DNA of 64,000 bases from Datisca glomerata (lineage: Eukaryota > Streptophyta > Magnoliopsida > Cucurbitales > Datiscaceae). A program made the translations under genes and the position numbers. The stretch covers positions 1,364,547 through 1,428,546 of the forward strand of contig QANY01009128.1 in the NCBI GenBank assembly GCA_003255025.1, read 5' to 3'. Below the pieces are notes generated by a model. That model made no database searches. It saw only the letters and a list, made by a program, of their open reading frames with translations, and had not been told where the DNA came from. Within the stretch, counting starts at the first letter, position 1. The number at the start of each line of letters is the position of its first letter. Shown in pieces: positions 13,043 through 24,423 of the stretch.

Positions 13043-14590
13043 ATGTCTCGTACTAGATCACTCGCTGCTAGGGAAACTGGAAACGACCCCAACCCCGCTG
13101 CTAACCCCCCAGATCAATCAGCACTACCGACATGAGTACATGATATGATTCAGTCCATTCTGAGCAGGATGCAAGGAATGAAAGCCGCAACAGTGAGACG
13201 CTACAGAACGTGTGGAAAATCGTGCAGGAGCAGATTAACACGCTGCAGCGGAAATCACGAAAATAAGAGCGGAAGTCAGCCAGAATACCGTAGCAAGGGC
13301 GCGCGAAGTGGAAAATCAGAACCAAGAGCAAAGGGAACCGAAACCAGTAACTAGCCACAACGCCCGTCTTGGAAACTCTGAAGCCACTTCATGTGATAAG
13401 GGGAAAGGAATCACTTATGAAAGTCAGCCCGTTCAGCCAGTCACGGAGCGGGCAGTAGAAATGATGTTGGAATGGAAGATGCTCGAAATGAGGAAACTAG
13501 GAGCAAGCGAAGTAGCAGACTTGGAAACTTTAAATCGCTCCCCCCTAAGCCCAGAAATCCTATACCAAATAAGTTTGTGACCCCAAGTTTAAATGTTACG
13601 AAAGGAAGGTAACTCATGTTGACCACCTACGCCGTTTCAAGCAAGTGATGACACTTCATCAGCATGAGGATGAATTAATGTGCCGAATGTTCCCAGTCAG
13701 TCTAGACAGGAACACGCTAAAGTGGTATCATTATTTACCCCCTTGCTCAATTGATAATTTTACTAGAATGTCTTCTATTTTTCTGGAGCAGTACTCCACC
13801 TACCGGATGGAAGATTCGGAACACCTCATGATGATTACGATTAAGAAAGGAGAATCATTAAGGGAATATACGCATCATTTCAAAGATAAAATGGCCAAGG
13901 TGGAAAGCTATGATGACCGAGTGGTAGACTAACATTCAGACGCGGCCTAGATATCAACTCCCAATTATTTGAATATCTGTCCAAAAATAAGCCCATCACC
14001 ATGGAAGAAACCTTCCTCCGAGCATAAACATACATAGCTCTTGAGGAAGAAAAGAAAAGCATTCAAAAGTTGGTTGAGCAATGGAACCATGTGCGTCATA
14101 AGGATGACGCTAGCAAGAGAACGGGGAAGCATGGATCAGAACATCTCAAAAAGAAGGAAGATAAAAAGCAATGTGACTTCGGGAAACGGCTAAAGCTAGC
14201 TGGAGGAATCCACTCCAGGGATGGGATATAACCCCATTGACTAGCCCAGAAAATCAAGTTCTTGAAGTTATCAAGGATGAACCTTGGCTAAGATGGCCTC
14301 ATCCCATTACAAAGGAGTTGGATCTGAGAGAATAAAGATAAATATTGCCACTTCCATCAGAGTGCCGATCATGAAACTCGAGATTGCTACCAACTAAAGG
14401 ACTACGTTGAGAAGCTCGTCCAGGAGGGACATTTGAATAAGTACATTCTAAGGCGGGATCAACCAAAGAGGGATGAGAAACAGCAGCGCCCTAGGGATAG
14501 AAGAACCATTGAGAATAGTGAACATTATTATCGCCATGACGGAATCAGAAGGAACGACCAGGAAAGAAAGAAAAATCAACTGCAAAAAGT
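13043..14590 (+). pseudogene. gag of the Tat-type gypsy element (broken)
   Basis: Structural polyprotein remnant. It starts at ATG 13043 (MSRTRSLAARETG) and is interrupted by a stop near 13133. The retrotransposon gag core is readable at about 13610-13930, with SLDRNTLKWYHYLPP and the ESLREYTHHFKDKM segment typical of plant gypsy gag. A C-H-H-C zinc-binding-like segment is at about 14340-14455: KYCHFHQSADHETRDCYQLK, then KLVQEGHLNKYI. This is the arrangement seen in Tat gag proteins. At least three frames are needed to read it, so it cannot be functional. Confidence 0.8.
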
Positions 14591-14639
14591 CCACTCTTTA
14601 AGTAAAAGATGATCGAAAGAAAGCACTTGTTAGCATGCC

Positions 14640-17600
14640 GATTATTTTTTATGAAGAAGACAACGAACATGGTGAGCACGATGACGCTCTGTGGTAACCA
14701 TACAGATTGGGAATTGTTTACTACAGAGAGTGCTAATTGATGATGGGACTGCTGTGAATATACTCCACCGCTCAATGCTTGAGAAGATGACGATAGATGC
14801 CCCGAAGCTACATGGCCCGAGACAACCACTCATAAGGTTCAACGGAGCAATAACTTATTCTGAAAGAATTTTGTCACTCCCGGTATGGGCTGACCCATTC
14901 AACCACATCACTAATTTTATGGTCATTGAGTCACAGTCATCTTATAATGTGATCCTTGGAAGAACTTGGATTCATAAGATGAGAGCTATTCCGTCAACCT
15001 ACTACCAAACATTGAAGTATCCATCGCCAGATGGAGTACAGACCATATTTGGGGATCAAGCGTCTCCTAGATGTTGTACGGTGTCGGCACTTGACTCCAC
15101 AAAAAAGGATAATCTCCTTATTCTTGAGATCGGGAAAGAAAAATATGAGCAATAGCAATTAAACATGGATGAACTGAGCGAGAGAAACCCCAGATATGAA
15201 GCCAGAAGCGAGACCAAATCTGTAGACCTGGGCGAAGGAAAAACAAACCACAGTGGGAGCGGGACTATCTGAAATAGAGAAAGGAGAACTCATAGAGTTC
15301 CTTAGAAAGAACGTGGATATTTTCGCCTCTATCGCCGCAGAAATGAAAAGTATTGAGGAAACGATAAATTGTCATAAATTAGAGTTCCTTAGAAAGAACG
15401 TGGATATTTTCACCTCTATCGCCGCAGAAATGACAAGTATTGACGAAATGATAAATTATCATAAATTGAATGTTGATCCTTTCATTAAACATGTTAAACA
15501 GAAAAAAAGAGCCTTCACTCCCGAGAGGAAAGTGGCAATAAAATAAGAAGTGAAAATGTTGCTCAAAGCAAAGTTCATTAGAGAAGTCAGTTACTCAGAG
15601 TGGCTGGCAAACGTTGTGATGGTGAAGAAAAAGAATGGAAAATGGAGAATTTGCATGGATTTTACAGATCTAAATAAAGCATACCCAAAGGATAATTACT
15701 CATTGCCGAGAATCAATCAAATGGTAGATTCCACTTCCGGGCACCAGCTCTTAAGTTTCATGGATGCTTATTCCAGATATAATCAGGTGAGAATGTTTCT
15801 TTACGGATCAGGAAACAACATCCTTTATCACCGATTTTGGAATATATTGCTACACTGTAATGCCTTTTGGTCTAAAAAATACAGGAACAACATACCAAAG
15901 ATTGGTTAATAAAGTCTTTAAGAAAAAAATTGGGAAGACGATGGAAATTTATATAGATGATATGCTCGTCAAAGCAGAAAGAAGAGAAGATCACATTCGT
16001 AACTTGGAAGAAGCGTTCTCTACTTTGAGAAGAGGCAATATGAAGTTGAACCCATAAAAGTGCACTTTCGGAGTGACAGGGGAAATTTTTTGGGGCATCT
16101 GGTGAATAGCAGGGGAATCAAAATCAATCCAGATCAAATAAAAGCAATCATGGACATGAAATCACCATAGAAAAAAAAGGAAATCCAAAGCTTGACGGGA
16201 AAGTTAGCGGCTTTGAATAGATTTATGTCCAGATTCACTAACAAGTGCAGACCATTCTTCACCAAACTGAAGAAGAATTTTAGACAACAGTGGGATAAAG
16301 AGTGTGAATATGCCTTATAAAAAATTAAAGAGTATTTAACTTCACCACCAGTACTATAAAAGCCCTTACCAGGAGAAGAACTTTCCCTTTACCTCGCAGT
16401 GTCATAAACCGTTGTTAGTGCAACACTCATCAGAACGGAAGAAGGGTGTCAAAAACCAGTTTACTTTGTGAGAAAAAGCTTTGCGGATGCGGAGGCTAGA
16501 TACGGGAAAATGGAGAAGCTGGTACTTGCATTGATGGTTGCTGCAAGAAAGCTCAGACATTATTTTCAGGAGCAAATCATAAATGTGGTGACGGAATTTC
16601 TAATAAAAAGCTTATTGCAAAGTGGGTAACAGAGCTAGGGGCATATGACATCCGATATTCCCCTCGTACCACAATAAAAGCCCAAGTCCTGACATGTTTC
16701 GTTACGGACTTTACTTATGACAATGGAAAACGTGACATGATAATGGAGGAAAAAAATGGTGCTTCGACTCTATTTGCAGACAGGGTATCTAATTATCGTG
16801 GAGCCGGAGGAGTAATGGTAGTTTAGACTTCATATGGAGCTTTGAACATGCTTTGTCATTTGGTTTCCAGGCATCAAACAATGAAGCAGAATACGAGGCA
16901 TTATTGGCTGGACTGCGGCTCATGATTGAGTTTATGGTAACCAGCGTAAGAATGTTTTACGGTTCAATGTTAGTTGCTAACCAAATCGTAGGAAAATATA
17001 ATGTGAAAGACAACTAGATGGCAGAATACTCGCAGAGTGCCAAAGAAATGCTTCAGTTGTTCAAAGCCCATGAGATTACACAAATACCCAGAGCATAAAA
17101 TTCAAGGGCATATGCGTTAGCTAGCTTGGGGTCGTCAGCCCAAATTTCATTTAGAAGAACAGTAACGGTAGAATATTTGAGTGAGCTAAGCACAAAGATA
17201 TTGGTGCAAGTGGAAGTCGTAGTAGGAAACGATGTGAATGATTGGAGGAGGAATATAATGTAATACCTACTCAATCAGAAGCTCCCAGCCGACAGAATGG
17301 AAGCTCAGAAGCTCCAACAACAGAGTGCTAGGTACACCATGATCTAAGGGGACCTGTATAGAAGATCATTCTCGGGTACATACAGAAGCCCAATACGTAA
17401 TGACCGAAGTACGTGAAGGAATCTGTGGAAATCATTCTAGTGGAAGAACGCTAGCAAACAAGTTATTGAACGAGGGGTACTACTGGCCAAAAATGCAAGA
17501 GCAAGCAAAGTCATTTGTGAAGAAGTGCGACAAACGCCAATGATACTCTCTCGTCCCAAAGATGTCTCCCAAAATATTTGCAGACGCTCTTGAGCCCGTT

Positions 17601-18010
17601 GCCATTTATGCAATGGGGAATTGATGTAGTGGGTCCACTATTGATGGCTCCTACTCAGAAAAAATTCTTACTAGTAGCCACTGACTATTTCAAAAAGTGG
17701 ATAGAAGCAGAAGTATTAGCAAGAGTGCGAGAAGAAGAAGTAAGGCAAATCCTATGGAAAAACATTGTATGAAGGTGGGAGATCCCTAAAGTGCTCGTTT
17801 CAGACAATGGCTTCAGTTTACTGGAAGCCAGGTGAAAAATTTTATGATCATCTCCGAATAAAAAATAGGCTGTCAACTTTGTACTACCTCCAGGGCAACG
17901 GACAGACGGAAAGATTGAAAAGAGCGATACTAGAAAATCTGAAAAAATGACTAGAAGCTGTAAAAGGGAAGTGTGTCGAAGAGTTGCTATCAGTTCTATG
18001 GGCCAACACC
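14640..18010 (+). pseudogene. pol of the Tat-type gypsy element (PR-RT-RNH-aRNH-INT, broken)
   Basis: Aspartic protease is at 14691-15155, with LIDDGTAVNIL at the active site (normally D-S/G-G). Reverse transcriptase is at about 15550-16060, with MVKKKNGKWRICMDF, LNKAYPKDNYSLPRI and the catalytic YIDD near 15950. RNase H is at about 16400-16600. A second RNase H, with NNEAEYEALLAGLRL at about 16880, is the Tat hallmark. Integrase has an HHCC zinc domain at about 17430-17545 and a catalytic core at 17590-17960, with WGIDVVGPL, VSDNG and GNGQTER. A 15280-15470 segment contains a duplicated stretch (EFLRKNVDIF occurs twice about 105 bp apart). Multiple stops and frame changes make this a pseudogene. 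Confidence 0.88.
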
Positions 18011-18509
18011 ATGAGAATTAACTAGAGAAACACCATTTGCCTTGACATTTGGCGTAAAAGTTGTCATATTTGTTGAAAGTGGATGCCCCACTTTGAGATC
18101 AGAAGTGAATAAAGATACCAGCGCTGAAGTAATAATCGAAAGTCTGGACTTTCTAGAGGAAAAAAGAGAAGTCGCTCTGATAAGGATGGCTAATTGTAAT
18201 AAAAAATGAGGAAGTAGTTCTAGAAAAGTGTCAACAGACAGCAGTTCTGAGGGGGAGACCTTATGCTGAAAAGAATTTTCCAATCAAATGAAGGAAAATT
18301 GGGAATGACCCTTCATAGTCAAAGCGGTTATGGGAAACGAGTCTTATTACTTAATGAAGAATGAGGGAAGTGACCCACACAAACCTTGGAATGCTTTACA
18401 TTTATACAAATATTATGTATAATTATCTTTAAAATAGTGAAAACATTTATGCTGGGGTTTTTTCCCGGTAAGGATTTTTCACGTAAAAAATATGATATTC
18501 TTTATTTAT

Positions 18510-18815
18510 TTCAAAAATGGAAACGGGATCCTGAGCTTACTAAAAACTTATGTCCATGAAAGATTCTGCTTTCTAAAGGAAATGGAAATGGGCCCCTAAG
18601 CTCACTAAGAGCTTATATCCATGAAAACTTCTGCTTTCTAAAGGAAATGAAAATGGACCCCTGAGCTCGCTAAAAGCTTGTGTCCATGAAAGCCTTTTCT
18701 TTCTAAAGGAAATGGAAACGAGCCCTTAAACTCACCAAGAGCTTATGTCCATGAAAGCTTCTGCTTTCTAAAGAAAATAGAAATGAGCCCCTGAGCTCAC
18801 TAAGAGTTTAAGTTC
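18510..18815. repeat. 65-bp tandem array inside the Tat-type element
   Basis: About 4.7 copies of a 65-bp unit. The word TTCTAAAGGAAATGGAAA begins at 18571, 18636, 18701 and 18766, exactly 65 bp apart, with point differences. The array lies between the integrase and the antisense ORF. Tat/Ogre-type elements are known to carry tandem repeats in this region. Confidence 0.92.
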
Positions 18816-19160
18816 ATGAGGAATAATGATTACAACACTACATTCTAAAGGAAACCATAAAGGAAATAAGTTCTGAAAGAAGAAGAAAGAGGATGGCAGT
18901 AGGAAGAGAATAAAAATTGGGAGGAAAATTTACAAGGAAATTATTATATCAGATTGATAAAATATGTTTCTCATTGATATAAGGGGAAAATTATAATAAG
19001 AAAGAAAAAAGAGACAAGAAAAGCAAAAAGAAAAGAAGTCTAGATTATTATCACTTAAGGATCCCTCTTGGAGGCAGCTTCTTCAGAAGCAAGAACGAAA
19101 ATGACAACAGAAGGAGATACTTGAGTAGGGTCATCTTCTATTGAAGCACCCATAAAATCC

Positions 19161-20932
19161 TCAACTTCTCAAACAAGGGGTTATCTTGGAGGATGATTTG
19201 CCATTGCATCCCCGTAGCCCATACTGTAAACATAATCTCCCATTGCTTGAACAGAGCCTGATACTCTGCATCAGAAACATCCTCCTTCTCAATAGCCGCA
19301 TCTCAGCTTCAGCCAAGGCTTTCTTTTTGGATTCAAGGACTTCCACTAGCCTCCGCTCCTCTGTAGCAGCGGCATCAGCATTGTGGGCCATCTTCTCTAA
19401 AGCCTTTTGAAGCTCGATTTCACTAGCAACATGCTGCTCTTTCTCAGCTTGGAGACGAGCGTTTACGGAGTTAACCAATGAAAGCTCTCTCCGAAGTTAG
19501 GATGAAGCTTGGTTGCGCTGAGCGTGGAAATCTTGAAGAGTATTATGATGGATGGCAGCCTGGAAAAAACAGAGGAATATACAAAGTAAGAAAATTATTC
19601 GTCTGATATATATATATATATACCCGCATCAAGTCGTGGCTCAGTCTGCTCATAAGGTCGCCAATTGGGAGCCTCCTCAAGATGTTGTTGTCAGAAAGTG
19701 ACTGAATACTGTAGAGGATGACATTAGAAGCAACCAGATCATTCGAAAAGTAGACCGTCTCCAGAACGGGAACATTAAAGAGGCGTCTCAACTCCACAGA
19801 GCGGTAGGTGGGATTGCAGCATCTCTAGTTCCTGATGCAGAAGTCTCTACAGCAGCAACAGACACGACATCAGATGGCGTGTGAATGGCCTCGATCCTCG
19901 CATCGGGTTCATTGGGAGCGGGATCAATAGTGCCAGTAGTGGCAACAACAAGCTCTGAATGGGAAGAGCTGAAGGTATCAATGCGAGTCCTCTTTTCTAC
20001 ATGACCCATGAACTTGCTCTGTAATCTCTTACCTATTATTATACCAGCTGCAGCCCGATCGAATAACTATTGGTGATTCGAAGAGTTAGAGCTGGAGTGA
20101 TTAGTGTCTGAATGCAAAGAGGGAGTGAGAATTGATGAAAAACGTACTAACACTAGGGCAGCAGTTGGGGTTGAAGATGAAGAGGGGCCCGAAGTGGAAA
20201 CAGGAACTGAAGTAATAGAGGGGTTGAAGTTGAGGAGTACCTTCCAATCCATTTATTATGCTCGAAGATGGAAAGCAGCAGCGAGCCTTGCCTTGGATTC
20301 CTTGGACAGATAGGGCTTCAGATATTTCTTTACTGCAGAAAAAGAAAATAAAGAAAAATACTCATTAGTCAGAAATAAAGGGAATGAATAGGCAAACAAA
20401 TAGAAACAAAGGCAAGAATCGAAGCTCCGACGACTTACTAAAAATTACCCATTTCTTGGGAATTGTCTAGAGCCATCACCTCCCCAGCTTCCACCAATTA
20501 AAAGTGTATTCCTCTCCCAAACCTTATCTCCTCTTAGGATCTTGGTTATTAAACTCCTTCTCTTTCCAGATGGACGAGGGGCAATGTAATAAATGTCGAC
20601 TCAAAATTTGACTATGTACATTGGAAGCATTCATCTAACCCTAAACCAAAATGGTATTGCCTATTCAAAGCATCTATGCCTAAGAGAATCCTATAAAAGC
20701 TAGGAGTAAATTGAGAAGAAGCCAAACCTACTGTGTGAAAGAACTGGGAGAAAAAAGGAGAAAATGAAAGCTTGAGACCTAGGGCTATGACGATAGAGAT
20801 AAGGGTAATTTGGTAAGGGAGATTACATGGAATGCCTATGGATTCACTCTTTCCTAACGTGCATAAAATGTCTAAGGGAAAAGACTCCCAATAACGGGCC
20901 ATAAACAGGTTGAACTCCTCTGAGTTTCTCAC
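19161..20932 (-). pseudogene. Antisense ORF of the Tat-type element (putative gypsy-type transposon domain, broken)
   Basis: Reads on the strand opposite to gag-pol. The first part (20932-20612) has LGLKLSFSPFFSQFFHTVGL followed by SSQFTPSFYRILLGIDAL. This resembles the plant 'putative gypsy-type transposon' domain (Pfam PF04195-like), which occurs as an extra ORF in Retand-like Tat elements. Then come low-complexity Ser/Thr/Pro segments (20252-19788) and a C-terminal coiled coil at 19478-19280, rich in Glu, Ala, Lys and Arg. Stops and frame changes separate the parts. Introns cannot be excluded. Its role in transposition is unknown. Confidence 0.65.
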
Positions 20933-21598
20933 TAAGGGTACGGGAATATTCCATTTCTCTATAGTTAAAGAAAATAAAGAAGAAGGAAGAAGAAGATAGC
21001 AGGAACTTACAAGATAGAAAGCTGGAAGGTGAAAGCAGGAAATGGGGAAGGGGGCCTTATATAAGCGGCATATTTCAAATAAAAGTAAAGAATAGTTTGT
21101 TGGAACGAGTTAATCGAGGGCTAAAGATAATGGAAATATGACCGTTTAAACTGACTGCCTGGGGGACGTCAGTGACTGAGGCAAGAAATGAAAAGACTCG
21201 ACTGTTGACAAGTAAGGAAATGACGCGTGTAATACGTCATTTGAGCGGGAAGTGAAGAGTCACTCTAAACCAACGCATGTAATACATCCTCTAAACGGGA
21301 AGGTGAAAAGTTGCTCTGGGATAGCGTATGTGTGACATCCTTTGAGCGGGAAGAGGAAGAGTCACTCTAAAATGACACGTGTAATACATTCTCTGAGTGA
21401 AAAAATGAAGAGTTACGTTGAGGTGTCGCGTGTAATGCATTCTCTGAGCGGGAAGATGAAACGAAAAAGGAATATCAGAAAAACAATCTTAAACGGCGCA
21501 CAAAAGAAGAGGCAAGAGTCATGATGTATGATGACGGCTGAAAATTTAAATATTGCAAGTTAATTTCACTACGTGATATTAAATGCAATAGGAGCAAA

Positions 21599-21992
21599 TG
21601 TACAGATAAAAATTAGCTGAGAATCCATGTGAGTAAACGCGACCAATAAGAAGTAGGAAGAAGTGGATTGCCACTGTGGCCAAGCGGAAAAATCATTTGA
21701 ACCGTTGATTTCATCATGCTCCATCTGACGGCTCAGATTCGAGCGGTTGTTAGATTAGATAAACTTAGTCTGAAATGATAAGTTTAATCTAGGAAGTATA
21801 TTCTATTGATTCCTCTAGTTTAGATGGATTTTGCTAAATCTTGTAACTAATCAAGGGCCTGTAAATAGAGGTCAATTGTAAATCAATGAATTCAATTAAA
21901 ATGGAAGTAATTCAATATTTGTCTCTTGAGAATTCTCTCTTTCTCTCTTAATATTCTTATTCTTTTTGGGTGTGAGGAAATTTTCTTTTACA
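21599..21992 (+). repeat. 3' LTR of the Tat-type gypsy element
   Basis: 394 bp, TGTACAGA to TTTACA, matching 12593-12988. It is preceded by the purine-rich AATAGGAGCAAA (a weak polypurine tract) and followed by the target duplication ATAAG. Confidence 0.92.
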
Positions 21993-21997
21993 ATAAG

Positions 21998-23850
21998 TTC
22001 ACTGGGTTAGAGCACGGTCCACCAAAATCGACAGGTTAGACGCTATCGATGGAACATGGTAAACTCATCTTTCTCCAAATGGAAGTGCATTTATTTGGCA
22101 AATATTATTATTTGAAGCACATTTTAATATTTTAAAACGTTTTACAAGAAACAAATATTCAACTGTTCCTTAAAGTGTCTTCAAATATAAATAAACATCT
22201 ATATAAGTACTCTGTACAAACATGAATGTATGATGATTTTTAACTAAAACTATATTATTTCCACGTACAAAAGTATTTTTTAACTAAAAACACTCTCAAC
22301 CACATCAATTCTTCATATCAACTTTAAATGAAATATCATGCTATCAGCTATATCCATTATTTAATAACATGTTTAACAAACAAGAAGTTCTCCTCGAGCC
22401 TGTCCTGCTTAAGATCAAATTCTCCATACCCGAAGCGAGAGGAAAATTATCCTTGCAAATATACCATTGCATCTAGTAACATCCCAAATTGGCCATGCTG
22501 ACAGCCAATATCCAAAGTTTTCATTTTGGTTAAACACTAGGTCCATGTCTGTTAAGTTTCTCATCATCGGCATGAGTTGTATAGGAAACGTGTATGGATT
22601 CAGAGAAATGATCTACTAAATAACGGGTAGTGATCATTAAACTAGACATAATACTTTATGAAATGAGTAGAGTAGCAGAAAATATTGCTAGAAAAAAATT
22701 ATTTCAAAAATGGCGTTGAAATGCCTATACGAACTCAATTTATTATTTCAGGATAGGAATGTAAAACTAAAGTTCGGGATATAAAATACAAAAATCGGTC
22801 TTTAGGATAAAAAAACAATTTAAAATTTTTAGAGAATCAATTATTTGCTAGGAATTTGTCGCTGTTTCGACAAGTACAACTGATTTTTTTCACCAACTAT
22901 TCATGGACATGCTGAATCGTAGATTAATGTGGAGAGTTCGATCAAATCTGTTATTCTAATATAATCCATTGCAACTTTTTTTCGTTAGTTAAGTTTGCTA
23001 TCATCCCTAGAGTCTAACTAGAGGTATGCACGAGACAATTTTTTTCTTGTTCCATCCCATAATGAGAACAAAACCAAGCGGGACGGAATGAGATGGGACG
23101 CGGTTCGGGACAGGACGGGATGGGACGGGGGATGAAAGGTTTAATTCGTTTAAAGTTAAAAGAAGGTTTAAGGTTAAACAAATTAAATGTTAAAATTAAA
23201 AAAGATTAAGGGTCAAAATAAAAAAAATATGGGTTATTTATAAAATCGTCCTAGATGGGACGAGATGAGACGATTTTTTTCAAGTTGTCTCGTATCGCGT
23301 CCTGTCCTAAACAGGACAAGAAGATTTTGTCTTATCATGTCTCATTAAGAGTGAGTATCATGTCTTGTCCCGCTCAGTTTAAGAAGGTTTCTCGGACGTG
23401 ATAGATATTTTGGGACACACAGAGACTCCAAGTTTAACCATGTTTATGCTCATAATTTAGCTCAATTAGGATTAGAAATTTATCTTTTGTTATTGCTAAT
23501 AGACTGATGGTTAATGGTTTTCTTAATGGTAGTTTTATATTACAATAGGAAGAAAAAAAACAGAGTTTGAATTGCAAATAATCCAAAATCTGGACCTATA
23601 TTGACAAAGTAAACTATAAGGAGCATATTGAAATTTGACTAAACTCATAGGGTGTAAATTATATTTACTCTGTGGACGTTAAACGACTTGTCGGTCCGAG
23701 TTGTTGAATGGACTACGTGTAGGGTCAATCATTCTTCCTTTGAAATTTGAGGCAGACAAATAATAGATTGAAGACATTAGAAGCAAAAGGGACGATGCAA
23801 ACGCCGCCGCAATCGGTGGCTCTGCGTATCGCCGTCCGGTCAAATTCCAG
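21998..23850. other. AT-rich intergenic region with a GGGACGG repeat
   Basis: I see no gene. At about 23030-23395, GGGACGGGA, GAGACGA and TGTCTCGT words recur in both orientations, like the tract at 12340-12475. The rest is plain AT-rich sequence leading to the promoter of the SNARE gene. Confidence 0.5.
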
Positions 23851-23956
23851 AAGTTTTGTGCCTTAACCGCGCAACACCTTCCAAGGACACGACATCGTGT
23901 TTCTCGGTCCAAATCTTAGCCCCCTTCCCTGAATCAGAATTCTAATTTCCAAGCAG

Positions 23957-24321
23957 GTAACTTCTGTTCATCTGTTTTATCTCCATATCAGCTTGATTTC
24001 CTGTCAATTACTCTTTACATGACGTCTTTGTTCTATTAATTTGAGGTGCTTAGGATTCTGGTACAAAATGTCTGACTTTTTCTTGTTCCCATGTATTTGA
24101 TGTGATGGGACTATACGAATTCTGCTGTTGGGGAGAATTATAGGAAATTCTGGTGCTTCATGTTATCAATTTGTCATTTAGATCGTTTCGGGTTAGAATT
24201 GTAGGAAATTCAGGTATTTCGATTTATCAGTTTATCACACAGATCGCTTTGGGGTATATTTCAGCCTAGCTCAGCTTAGTTTAATTTTTCACTTCTAGTG
24301 CATTCTGTTTAGGCTTTACAG
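23957..24321 (+). other. Probable 5'-UTR intron of the SYP5-type gene
   Basis: A good donor (AAGCAG/GTAACT at 23956/23957) and a pyrimidine-rich acceptor (TTTACAG ending at 24321) bracket a stretch with no start in frame with the protein. A leader exon would lie upstream, at about 23850-23956. After the acceptor, a 12-residue upstream ORF (24345-24383) precedes the main start at 24424. Confidence 0.5.
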
Positions 24322-24423
24322 GTATCAGATCGGTAAGCAGTTGAATGCATAGAAGCTCTTTTAGCATTCTAGTCTTTATGTGAGTGATTTCATGAAATTA
24401 ACCAGTGTACAAATTCAAGGTCA

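Larger units (their letters stand above)
12593..21992 (+). mobile_element. Ty3-gypsy LTR retrotransposon, Tat-type, complete but decayed
   Basis: The 9.4-kb element is bounded by LTRs beginning TGTACA and ending TTTACA, and by a perfect 5-bp target duplication ATAAG (12588-12592 and 21993-21997). The order is gag, protease, RT, RNase H, a second (archaeal-type) RNase H, integrase, tandem array, then an antisense ORF. The extra RNase H and antisense ORF place it in the Tat group. Every ORF contains stops and frameshifts, and the two LTRs differ at roughly one base in eight by eye, mostly by transitions. This is therefore an old, immobile copy. A typical plant primer site is not obvious; the bases after the 5' LTR are TTTTGGCGCTTTC. 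Confidence 0.93.

Noticed and set aside
18510..18815. Regularly spaced repeats resembling a CRISPR array
   Set aside because: Contiguous 65-bp tandem units without unique spacers, inside a plant retrotransposon.
23679..23912. 77-codon minus-strand ORF upstream of the SYP5-type gene
   Set aside because: It lies in the presumed promoter and leader of the plus-strand gene, has no recognisable domain, and its length is within chance.
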